The notes under the pieces: model-generated | What the model saw: the letters and a program-made list of their open reading frames with translations, nothing else | What the model was told of the DNA's origin: nothing | Database searches by the model: none | In this document: positions 36,562-44,901 of the stretch, piece after piece | Position numbering within the stretch: position 1 is the first letter of the stretch | Layout: the number at the start of each line of letters is the position of its first letter | Translations under genes and position numbers: made by a program | Source of the DNA: Lachnospiraceae bacterium | GTDB taxonomy: Bacteria; Bacillota; Clostridia; Lachnospirales; Lachnospiraceae | Length of the DNA stretch: 64,000 bases | Direction: 5' to 3' | Assembly (NCBI GenBank): GCA_017623215.1 | Contig: JAGAPO010000041.1 | Coordinates: 1 to 64,000, forward strand

Positions 36562-37464
36562 GTGAAAATGCGAAAGAAATATAATAGTGATCTTTGGACA
36601 GCTGTTGCATTATTGGCGCCGTATTTGCTGTTATTTTCTCTTTTTATTGCCATTCCCGTCATCATTGCTATTGGTTTATCTTTTACCTATTTTGATGGCG
36701 TGAATTTTCCAAGTTTCGTTGGCTTGTCAAACTATATTTCGTTATTAACCCAGGATGAGATATTTTTGAAATATGTCATTCCAAATACCTTCAAATATGC
36801 CCTGATTGTGGGACCGGGCGGTTGTGTGCTTTCTTTTATACTTGCATGGATGGTTACACAGATTCAGGCCGTTCCGAGAACAATTTTAACTCTTTGTCTG
36901 TATATGCCGTCTATGGTTGGTTCCCTGATGGTGCAGATTGTCTGGGTAACTATCTTCAGTGGTGACCAGAGAGGTTTGTTAAATTCATTTTTACTGAAGA
37001 ATGACTTTATCGATGTGCCGATTGACTTTTTACAGGACCCAAAGTATTTAATGACAATTATCATCATTGTTGCACTCTGGCAGTCCATGGGCATTGGCTT
37101 CCTTGCAATGATTGCCGGTATTCTGAATGTAAATGATGAGTTATACGAAGCAGCATATGTAGACGGTATGAGAAACCGTTTCCAGGAAGTAATTTATATT
37201 ACCATTCCGTCCATGAAGCCTCAGATGCTGTTTGGTGCGGTTATGGCGATTGTAAATGCGTTTAGTACCGGATGGCTCGGACCAGCACTTTCCGGTTCGA
37301 ATCCTACTCCGGAATATTCGGGTAACGTTATATTGAACCATATTGAAGACTATGCGTATACTCGTTATGAAATGGGTTATGCGGCTGCTATTTCTGTGGT
37401 ACTGCTTTTGATGGTAGCATTTTTCTCCAAGGTAGCAGGTGCCTTGTTTTCGGAAAAGAAGTAA
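36562..37464 (+). CDS. sugar ABC permease 1a
   Basis: A 300-residue CUT1-family permease with six hydrophobic segments. The first, [20 protein letters not shown], is near residues 15-34. The EAA loop contacting the ATPase is [20 protein letters not shown] (about 192-211). GTG start behind AAAGGGGGAA, 3 bases after the giant binding protein gene, so translationally coupled. No ATPase gene occurs in the locus, and an MsmX-like shared ATPase is expected elsewhere. Confidence 0.92.
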   Translation: MKMRKKYNSDLWTAVALLAPYLLLFSLFIAIPVIIAIGLSFTYFDGVNFPSFVGLSNYISLLTQDEIFLKYVIPNTFKYALIVGPGGCVLSFILAWMVTQIQAVPRTILTLCLYMPSMVGSLMVQIVWVTIFSGDQRGLLNSFLLKNDFIDVPIDFLQDPKYLMTIIIIVALWQSMGIGFLAMIAGILNVNDELYEAAYVDGMRNRFQEVIYITIPSMKPQMLFGAVMAIVNAFSTGWLGPALSGSNPTPEYSGNVILNHIEDYAYTRYEMGYAAAISVVLLLMVAFFSKVAGALFSEKK

Positions 37465-37476
37465 GGAGGGGAGACC

Positions 37477-38355
37477 ATGGCAAAAAAGAGATTAAAGGGA
37501 AGAAGAGGAAATCCAAAATACTTTTCTGCGGATCAGCTTAAGTTTTATCTTATCCTGATTCCGCTTGCAATTATCATGGTACTTCCGGTGGTTTATATGT
37601 TCAGTGAGGCATTTAAACCATTGGGAGAGTTGTATGCGTTTCCTCCGATTCTGATTACAAAAAATCCTACCATGACAAATTTTAAGAAGTTGTTTGAATT
37701 ATCCGGTTCTACCGGTGTTCCAATGACAAGATATCTCTTAAACTCCGTCATTATTGCGGGAGTAACAGTTCTTGTAAATATTTATATCACGGTTGCCTGT
37801 GCCTTTGTATTGTCTAAAAAAGGAAAATATAAGGTGACAAAGTGGTTTTTCAGCCTGAACCAGACAGCGCTTATGTTTGTTCCGGTAGCGGTTACCGTAC
37901 CAAGGTATATCTTAATTGTTAAGATGGGTATGATTGACACCTGGGCAGTGCACATTTTTCCGCTCATTGCCATGCCGATTGGTATTTTCTTAATGAAGCA
38001 GTTTATTGATGATGTGCCGGATGCATTGATTGAGGCGGCCTATGTGGATGGTGCAGGAAATTTCACTGTACTTAGAAAAATCATTATGCCGATGACAAAG
38101 CCGGCAATTGCTACGGTTGCCATTTTAACTTTCCAGTCCGCCTGGTCGGCAACAGAAGCATCCAATAACTTCATTACCAGTGATGTTATGAAAACCATTT
38201 ACTATTATTTGAATGCATTATCGGTAAGTAATACAGTGGCAACCCGGGGCGTTGTGGCGGCAGGTTCGATTCTTTTATTTATTCCGAATTTGATTATCTT
38301 TATTTGCATGCAGTCCCGAGTGATGAGTACTATGAGTCATTCCGGTATTAAGTAA
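37477..38355 (+). CDS. sugar ABC permease 1b
   Basis: A 292-residue CUT1-family second permease. Helix 1 is FYLILIPLAIIMVLPVVYMF. FSEAFKPLGELYAFPP follows, as usual in this subunit, and the EAA loop is PDALIEAAYVDGAGNFTVLRK (about 183-203). AAGGAGGGG precedes the ATG. It pairs with permease 1a and is followed after 14 bases by the NHL-YIP1 gene. Confidence 0.92.
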   Translation: MAKKRLKGRRGNPKYFSADQLKFYLILIPLAIIMVLPVVYMFSEAFKPLGELYAFPPILITKNPTMTNFKKLFELSGSTGVPMTRYLLNSVIIAGVTVLVNIYITVACAFVLSKKGKYKVTKWFFSLNQTALMFVPVAVTVPRYILIVKMGMIDTWAVHIFPLIAMPIGIFLMKQFIDDVPDALIEAAYVDGAGNFTVLRKIIMPMTKPAIATVAILTFQSAWSATEASNNFITSDVMKTIYYYLNALSVSNTVATRGVVAAGSILLFIPNLIIFICMQSRVMSTMSHSGIK

Positions 38356-38369
38356 GGAAGGAGCACAGA

Positions 38370-40421
38370 ATGAGAAAAGTATTATATGGCTTGCTGGTTT
38401 TGTGCCTGGCAATGCAAATAATGAGCCCTGCAGTAAAAGTAGAGGCTTCTCAGACAACAACCTACACTTACACTGTGGTAGATGAGTCAAACGGTGACGG
38501 GAAGTCTCATTTGGCCCGTACTCAGGATGCTTATATTCCCGAGCGCACCATTACGGAGCTTGGCTTGGATTCGCCGTCTGACATTTTTGTTGACAAGAAT
38601 GGTGTGCTGTATATTGCAGATACGGGAAATAAGCGCATTGTGAAGTACGAAATAGCTACCGACGAGTGCTTAGAAGAATTGAAATATGAGGAATTTGTGA
38701 CTCCAAAGGGCATTTATGTAACAGGTAACGGAGATATCTATGTGGCAGACAGCCGTGCGGGTGCTCTGTTCATTTTTGACAAGGAGCATAATTTGAAAAA
38801 TAAAATTGTCCGCCCGGATGTTCCTGCCTTTGGTGATACTCCGTTTGACCCACACAAGGTGGCTGCAGATGAAAACGGAAACATCTATGTGGTGGGGGAA
38901 GGTGTTTATGGTGGTATTATTCAGTTGACCACAGATGGCAACTTTCTTGGGTTCTTTGCGGTAAATGAAGCAAGGCTTACCATGCTGCAGCGTATACAGC
39001 AGCTCATATTCACAAGAGAGCAGATGGAAAAGATGTCGGATATCAATCCGGTTACCTTTGCAAACGTGGGAATTGACCACAGAGGCATCGTATATACCGT
39101 AACTATGGGCGAAACCATTAATGGCATTAAGAAACATAAAACGAACGGAACCAACATGTTTACGGAAACATTGTACTGTAATGAGGATGTAACCGATGTT
39201 TGGATTGATGAGAACTTATTTGTGTTTTCCAGCTCTAAGAGTGGATACATTGATGTATATACACCGCAGGGCGAACTTATTTTTGAATTTGGTTCTAATG
39301 AAACACAGCTGGATGTAGCCGGTTTGTTTTCTTCTCTGGTGTCTATTGCAGTGGACGCAAGTGGAAATATTTGGGCAATTGATGGTACAAAGGGATATGT
39401 GCAGTCGTTCCATCAGACAGAATATGCTAACCAGGTGTATGAAGCACTTTTATTGTACGAAGGCGGCTACTATAATGAGGCACTTGCCGTGTGGGATGAA
39501 GTGCTTACCTTAAACCAGATGTCGGTAATTGCTCACAACGGAATCGGTAATGCCTACATGTCCCAGTATGACTTTGAAAATGCTATGGAGCATTACAAAA
39601 TTGCAGGAAATCACGAAAAATATTCCGATGCTTTTTGGGAATTGCGGAATATCTGGCTGCAAAGGTATCTGGCGTATTTTCTGATTGGAATTGTGGTGCT
39701 TGTGGCGGCAGTATATGCGGTAAGCAGACTGGATAAAAAGAAGAAAATCCAAGGTGCTGCAGAAGCAGTGGCAAAATCCTGTAATAGCATCAAAGGAGTA
39801 AAAGATCTGTTTTATGCTTTGCGTGTTGCAGGACATCCGCTGGATACTTACTACGATATCAGGGTAGGTAAGACGGGTACTGTATTCGGAGCAACTATAT
39901 TGTATGTATTGTTGTTTGTGTCCTTTATGTTCTATATGATTGGTAAGGGATTTATCTATCAGTACCAGGATGTTCAGGAAATGGACATCAGTTCCATCGT
40001 CATCGGATTTTTTGCGTTACTTGGTTTATTTGTGGTTTGTAACTATCTGGTAACCTCCATTAACGACGGTGAAGGAAGCTTAAAGCAGGTATATATGCTG
40101 CTTGCCTATGGCACAATGCCATTGATTATTGCATTGGTATCTGTTACGGTGCTTTCTTATGTGGTAACAACAAATGAAGCATTTTTCCTGACGGTGGGTC
40201 TGGCGATTGGAGCGGTTTGGACAGTCATGCTTATTTTCCTTGGATTGCAGACTGTACACAACTATTCGGTGAAAGAAACCATAGCCTCGATTGTTCTAAC
40301 TTTTGTTCTTATGGGCGTTGTAGTTGTTGTGGTAATGGTTGTAACTATTATGTGGGATCAGGTATGGTCATTCTTAAGTACGGTTGGAGAGGAGTTGAAG
40401 CAGTATGTGTTTAACAGGTAA
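38370..40421 (+). CDS. secreted NHL-repeat / TPR / YIP1-family membrane protein
   Basis: A 683-residue protein with four parts. A signal peptide (first about 27 residues, ending VEAS) comes first. An NHL-type propeller follows with repeated units such as PSDIFVDKNGVLYIADTGNKRIVKY, shown here only in part: LYIADTGNKRIVKY, IYVADSRAGALFIFD, VSIAVDASGNIWAIDG. A short TPR-like stretch covers about 355-410 (ALAVWDEVLTLNQMS, NAMEHYKIAGNHEKY). Then one membrane helix (near 432-452) and a YIP1 domain of about five helices (FYALRVAGHPLDTYYDIR onwards). The propeller should be outside. Its role in uptake is unknown, but it sits between two permease pairs and overlaps the next gene by 17 bases. Confidence 0.82.
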   Translation: MRKVLYGLLVLCLAMQIMSPAVKVEASQTTTYTYTVVDESNGDGKSHLARTQDAYIPERTITELGLDSPSDIFVDKNGVLYIADTGNKRIVKYEIATDECLEELKYEEFVTPKGIYVTGNGDIYVADSRAGALFIFDKEHNLKNKIVRPDVPAFGDTPFDPHKVAADENGNIYVVGEGVYGGIIQLTTDGNFLGFFAVNEARLTMLQRIQQLIFTREQMEKMSDINPVTFANVGIDHRGIVYTVTMGETINGIKKHKTNGTNMFTETLYCNEDVTDVWIDENLFVFSSSKSGYIDVYTPQGELIFEFGSNETQLDVAGLFSSLVSIAVDASGNIWAIDGTKGYVQSFHQTEYANQVYEALLLYEGGYYNEALAVWDEVLTLNQMSVIAHNGIGNAYMSQYDFENAMEHYKIAGNHEKYSDAFWELRNIWLQRYLAYFLIGIVVLVAAVYAVSRLDKKKKIQGAAEAVAKSCNSIKGVKDLFYALRVAGHPLDTYYDIRVGKTGTVFGATILYVLLFVSFMFYMIGKGFIYQYQDVQEMDISSIVIGFFALLGLFVVCNYLVTSINDGEGSLKQVYMLLAYGTMPLIIALVSVTVLSYVVTTNEAFFLTVGLAIGAVWTVMLIFLGLQTVHNYSVKETIASIVLTFVLMGVVVVVVMVVTIMWDQVWSFLSTVGEELKQYVFNR

Positions 40422-42852
40422 AAAGCGGTTTGCAGTATTATTTGCCGGGATACTTGCCGGTACAATTACACTTACTTCTGTATATGCTGCAACAGAAAAA
40501 GACTCTTCGAATAACGGTAGTACGTCGGTTGGCAGCACAAGCTATATCAGTACCAACCGCGACACAAGACTTCCGGAAGAATCTATCGAAATTAAGGAAC
40601 AGAGTGTAGCGGATTATGAAAAATTGTATGAGACGGAATCTGCCATATATTATTTTAGGGATGACCGGGATATTATTGCAGTTTATGATAAGGAAAGCGG
40701 ATATCTTTGGAAAACCGGACTTGACAGCGGTATTGGCAAGGATTTAAAGAAGCTGGCAAGAAACGCTGAAACAGAGGAAGAATTAGCCTATTTGGAGCGT
40801 AATCCAATAGAAGAAAACTTAAATGAGGTTTATGCCTACTTTGCGAATTCTCTGGTTTCTATTGAGTATAAAAAGGAAGGAAGTGTTGAAAGTTCCAAGA
40901 AGGCATCTTCTTCCGATGGGGATTCGGTGTCTGAACTTTCTAAGCTTGATGATAACAAATATTGTTTATCGGTAGACTTTGCTGCGGCGGCAGTGCAGTT
41001 AAAGATGTACATTACCTTTGGCGAAAAAGAAATCACCTATGATATTCCTTATGAGGAAATTACGGGAGAAGGAAAGGCTTATCTGTATGAATTGTATATC
41101 ACACCATTCCTTGGTTCCAGTGGTGGTGAAGTAACCATATTTAATCGCGAAAAAGGAAAGTATGATGAAACTGTAAAAAAGGATACTCCATCCGGTTATG
41201 TATTTCTTCCTGACGGCAGTGGCGCCTTGGTAAGATTCCGTGATAATGCGGTATCATTTCAAACATATGTGGGTGATGTGTATGGTGCGGATGTTTCTCA
41301 GGGTGAGTACTATCACAGGGAGTTAACGGATGCTGTTGCATTAAAGGAGCCGGTTATGCCGGTATTTGGCGTGGCCTACGGAAACAATCAGGTGGCCTTT
41401 GTTGCGTATGCCGAGCAGGGCGACGAATACATGAGCATTTGCCTTACTCCGGAAGAAAACATAACCTACTACACTTGGGTTACACCAAAGTTTAGCTACA
41501 ATACAAAATATCACCAGGTGTATAACAAAGCAGGCAGCGGCTTCTTTACTTTGCTGAAAGAAGCAAGAAATTTTGATATTACCATGACCTATGAATTTTT
41601 AACCGGAGACGGCAGTGGGTCAACAGAGGCAGCAAATTATAGCGGTATGGCACTGGCCTACAGAAATCATTTGCTGGAAAAAGGTATTCTGACGGAACAA
41701 GCAGTGGAAGAACAGTCCGCCCTTCCGCTTCGTTTGGACTTTATTATGTCAGATTCCGAAAGCAGTATTGTAGGTACGAAAAATGTTGTAGTTACGACAG
41801 CAGAGGATGTACGTACCATTCTTGAGGATGTGATGGAAAACGGAATTACCAATATCAATTCCGGCTTGTATGGCTGGCAGAAGAAGGGGGTTTCTATTGC
41901 AAAGCCATATACGCAGAAGTTTAGCTCGGCCATTGGAACGAAAGCTCAGTTTAAAAAGCTGTTTGAAGATTTTGCTGCAATGCAGGTGGATATTTCCTAT
42001 GGACAGGACTACGTTACCATTAATGAATTGATGATGAATTATTATCAGAATGCAGTACGTCACATGAGTTCCTGGTATGTGGAAGAAAATAGGGAAAGTC
42101 TGCTTCCAGATTCGGTTCCGACTGCTATTTTTGGCTATGCAGCACCGAATAAGAGTGCAGAATGGCTTCTTACTCAGTTTGAAGCTGTGAAGGACTATTC
42201 TGCTTCTATGACAGTGCAGGGAATCGGAAGTGTTCTTACCGGTAATTACATCAGCAAAGATGAGATTATTACTGTGTCGGATACGATGGAACTGTATCAG
42301 GAAACTTTAAGTGTGATTGGAGAAGAAGTACAGTTGAATGTGGAGAATCCGCACAAATACCTTTGGCAGTATGTCGACCGTTATTTGCAGGCTCCGGTAG
42401 GGCATTCCCAGTATATTTTTGAAACGGATGCGGTTCCGTTCCTGCAGATGGTGCTTTATGGAACAATGGAAGTGTATGGTCCGTATTCCAACTTCTCCTT
42501 CTATACGCAGAAAGACATTTTGAAGATGATTGACTATAATATTGCACCGTCCTTTATTTTGTCTATGGAGCCATCCTATAAGCTGGCTGATACAGTAAGC
42601 TGTGACTTGTATTCTACGGAATATTCCTTATATGAGGATCTGATTCAAGCTGTTTATGGTCAGGTAAATCAGGTATGGAAACAGATTAGTGGATACAACT
42701 GGGTAAGCCGCACGGTAGTGGCAGATGGAGTTATTGTAAACACCTATGAGCAAAACGGCTTGGTAAAAGAAGTTGTGATTAATTATACTTTAAATGATGT
42801 TACTTATCAGAACGTAACGGTAGGAGCAGAAAGTGCTCTTGTATTGGAATAA
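40405..42852 (+). CDS. DUF5696 family secreted protein
   Basis: An 815-residue protein with an N-terminal signal sequence (FAVLFAGILAGTITLTSVYA, residues 9-28) and no later membrane helix that I see. The first 300 residues are beta-rich (AIYYFRDDRDIIAVYDKESG, GYVFLPDGSGALVRF, YGADVSQGEYYH). The second half looks like an alpha/beta barrel (LRLDFIMSDSESSIVGTKN, VRTILEDVMENGITNINSG, SAKWLL-like stretches such as SAEWLLTQFEAVKDYSASM). DUF5696 has no established activity to my knowledge. The gene is cotranscribed with ABC permeases, and a role in glycan binding or cleavage at the surface is inference. It overlaps the YIP1 gene end by 17 bases. Confidence 0.8.
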   Translation: MCLTGKKRFAVLFAGILAGTITLTSVYAATEKDSSNNGSTSVGSTSYISTNRDTRLPEESIEIKEQSVADYEKLYETESAIYYFRDDRDIIAVYDKESGYLWKTGLDSGIGKDLKKLARNAETEEELAYLERNPIEENLNEVYAYFANSLVSIEYKKEGSVESSKKASSSDGDSVSELSKLDDNKYCLSVDFAAAAVQLKMYITFGEKEITYDIPYEEITGEGKAYLYELYITPFLGSSGGEVTIFNREKGKYDETVKKDTPSGYVFLPDGSGALVRFRDNAVSFQTYVGDVYGADVSQGEYYHRELTDAVALKEPVMPVFGVAYGNNQVAFVAYAEQGDEYMSICLTPEENITYYTWVTPKFSYNTKYHQVYNKAGSGFFTLLKEARNFDITMTYEFLTGDGSGSTEAANYSGMALAYRNHLLEKGILTEQAVEEQSALPLRLDFIMSDSESSIVGTKNVVVTTAEDVRTILEDVMENGITNINSGLYGWQKKGVSIAKPYTQKFSSAIGTKAQFKKLFEDFAAMQVDISYGQDYVTINELMMNYYQNAVRHMSSWYVEENRESLLPDSVPTAIFGYAAPNKSAEWLLTQFEAVKDYSASMTVQGIGSVLTGNYISKDEIITVSDTMELYQETLSVIGEEVQLNVENPHKYLWQYVDRYLQAPVGHSQYIFETDAVPFLQMVLYGTMEVYGPYSNFSFYTQKDILKMIDYNIAPSFILSMEPSYKLADTVSCDLYSTEYSLYEDLIQAVYGQVNQVWKQISGYNWVSRTVVADGVIVNTYEQNGLVKEVVINYTLNDVTYQNVTVGAESALVLE

Positions 42853-42866
42853 AAAGGAGAGAATTT

Positions 42867-43778
42867 ATGGCGAATCAAAAGAAAAAGAAAAAACGTAAAA
42901 GCTCCTTTCAAAGAAGACAAAACCGCCTTGGTTATTTATTTATGGCACCATGGATTATAGGATTTATAGTGTTTGCCTTCATTCCGTTTTTTATGACCTT
43001 TTATTTGAGTTTTACGGATGTGAAGCAGGACATTAATGGATTTAACATCACCTTTGCAGGAATTAAGAACTATAGGGAAGCATTTTTTGTTAATCCTGAC
43101 TTTACCATAAATTTAGGTTCTTCCCTGGCAATGATTATTCCATACACGGTGATTATTGTTATCATGTCCTTTATTCTTGCCATGATGTTAAATTCCATTC
43201 AAAAGGGCAAATCCTTGTTTAGAACCATATACTTTCTTCCGGTAGTTGTTTTATCCGGTCCGGTTATGTATCAGCTGATGGACTTGACTACCGAAGCAGA
43301 AGGCCAGACAAGCAAGCTGGAATATACCTTTGTTGTTCGTATGATTGCAAGTTATTCTCAGGACATTGCAGACGTTTTGGTATCCTTGTTTGAGAATTTG
43401 TCCACGATTTTATGGTTTACCGGCATCCCGATTGTGTTGTTTATCAATGGTCTCCAAAAAATTAATCCAAGCATGTTTGAGGCTGCAAGAATTGACTCCG
43501 CAACAAGCTGGCAGATTCTTTGGAAGATTATTATACCGATTATCCGGCCAACCGCATTAATTGTAACAATTTTTACTATTGTCCAGCTGGGGGCCATGGA
43601 TAAGATTAACGCGGTGTTGGATCAGATTCAGCAAATGACGAGTAATACCGCCGGCGGTCTCGGTTATGCGGCAGCCTTGTCTTGGATTTACAGTATTATT
43701 ATTCTTGCGATTATTGGTTTGGCAGTATTGCTATTTAGAGAACGTAAGACAAAAATCAAACATTATATTTGGGGATAG
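42867..43778 (+). CDS. sugar ABC permease 2a
   Basis: A 303-residue CUT1-family permease with a Lys/Arg-rich N-terminus, six helices (first: MAPWIIGFIVFAFIPFFMTFY) and an EAA-type loop NPSMFEAARIDSATSWQILWK (about 205-225). AAAAGGAG precedes the ATG, 14 bases after DUF5696. It is the third permease of the locus and forms a second pair with the next gene. Confidence 0.92.
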   Translation: MANQKKKKKRKSSFQRRQNRLGYLFMAPWIIGFIVFAFIPFFMTFYLSFTDVKQDINGFNITFAGIKNYREAFFVNPDFTINLGSSLAMIIPYTVIIVIMSFILAMMLNSIQKGKSLFRTIYFLPVVVLSGPVMYQLMDLTTEAEGQTSKLEYTFVVRMIASYSQDIADVLVSLFENLSTILWFTGIPIVLFINGLQKINPSMFEAARIDSATSWQILWKIIIPIIRPTALIVTIFTIVQLGAMDKINAVLDQIQQMTSNTAGGLGYAAALSWIYSIIILAIIGLAVLLFRERKTKIKHYIWG

Positions 43779-43788
43779 GAGGTATAAT

Positions 43789-44676
43789 ATGGCGAAAAAG
43801 ATTGGAAAGCTGACGATATACTTTTTGCTTGTCTGTATCGGCTATATCTATTTGGAACCGCTTATTAAAATGGTTTCTATGGCTATCATGTCCTCGGATG
43901 ATATTATTGACCCGGCGGTAGAGTGGATTGCCAGAAAACCAACCTTTGACAATTTCAAAATAGCTGCAAGTGTGTTAAAGGTAAAAAAGAGCATGATAAC
44001 ATCTTTGGTGTTTTCTGCTTCCATTGCGGTACTGCAGACCATAGTTTCCGCAATGACAGGATATGCACTTTCCAGATTTAAGTTTAGTGGAAAGAAATTC
44101 TGGTTTACCATGATTTTATTTACTTTTATTATGCCGGTGACGGTGTTAATGATTCCAAGATTGATGATTTTTGTAGGAATCCGTACCGTGTTCGGTATCC
44201 AGCTGCTTGGTACTCCAATTCCGCAGGCGTTAATGGCAGTACTGGGGCAGGGAATTAACGGAACGATTCTGATTTTGATTTTCTGGAACTTTTTTAATAT
44301 GATTCCGTATACCTTGGATGAGGCAGCGATGATTGATGGCGCGGGTCCATTCCGTGTATTTTACCACATTGCGGTGCGCTTATCCTTATCTACGGTGTTA
44401 ATTGTGTTCCTGCTTGCTTTTGTATGGAACTGGAATGAAACCTATCAGGCAGCAACTTATCTTGGCGGTAAGTTAGAACTGATGCCATTAAAGCTTGCAA
44501 GCTTTGATGCAGTCTTTAACAGTGAAAGCGCTTCTGCAGGGGGCGACCTGAAATTAAATGAAGCATATAAAATGGCGGCAACCTTAATTTCTATTGCACC
44601 GCTTCTAATTTTGTATGCCTTTGTACAAAAACAATTTATTCAGGGTATTGAAAATACCGGTATTACGGGAGAATAA
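43789..44676 (+). CDS. sugar ABC permease 2b
   Basis: A 295-residue CUT1-family permease. Helix 1 is KLTIYFLLVCIGYIYLEP. The EAA loop is PYTLDEAAMIDGAGPFRVFYH (about 173-193). Start 43789 is set by ATAGGAGG. With permease 2a it makes a second complete membrane channel in the same operon. Either there are two importers, or the four permeases serve the two binding proteins. Confidence 0.92.
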   Translation: MAKKIGKLTIYFLLVCIGYIYLEPLIKMVSMAIMSSDDIIDPAVEWIARKPTFDNFKIAASVLKVKKSMITSLVFSASIAVLQTIVSAMTGYALSRFKFSGKKFWFTMILFTFIMPVTVLMIPRLMIFVGIRTVFGIQLLGTPIPQALMAVLGQGINGTILILIFWNFFNMIPYTLDEAAMIDGAGPFRVFYHIAVRLSLSTVLIVFLLAFVWNWNETYQAATYLGGKLELMPLKLASFDAVFNSESASAGGDLKLNEAYKMAATLISIAPLLILYAFVQKQFIQGIENTGITGE

Positions 44677-44683
44677 AAAGAGG

Positions 44684-44713
44684 ACGGAGAGAGCAAAAAT
44701 AAGCTTTCTCCGT
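44684..44713 (+). terminator. hairpin after the second permease pair
   Basis: ACGGAGAGAGC (44684-44694) pairs with GCTTTCTCCGT (44703-44713) with one wobble. The following TCTGTTTCC is a poor T tract, so read-through to GH3 is likely. Confidence 0.55.
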
Positions 44714-44745
44714 TCTGTTTCCATGGAGATTCGGAGGAGTAAGCA

Positions 44746-44880
44746 GTGAAAACACAACAGGCGGTGGAGGCTTTAAAAAACTATGTTTCGGATGGACGGG
44801 CTCATCAGGCGCTGACTTTAACATTCATCGGCCGGAGCATAATCTGGACCGTTGCAGAACTGGAACATAAGGAAACCTAA
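44746..44880 (+). pseudogene. 44-codon frame with strong ribosome site, probable gene remnant
   Basis: GGAGGAG precedes a GTG that opens a short frame reading MKTQQAVEALKNYVSDGRAH and ending at TAA 44878-44880. The tail in a shifted frame reads GADFNIHRPEHNLDR. I do not recognise the family. The 14-mer TTCATCGGCCGGAG in it recurs in the CBM9-like remnant at 49347-49360, out of phase with the start by the same amount. By analogy with its neighbours it may be the two ends of a larger deleted gene. Confidence 0.4.
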
Positions 44881-44901
44881 GATGCATTGGAGGAGATAGG
44901 T

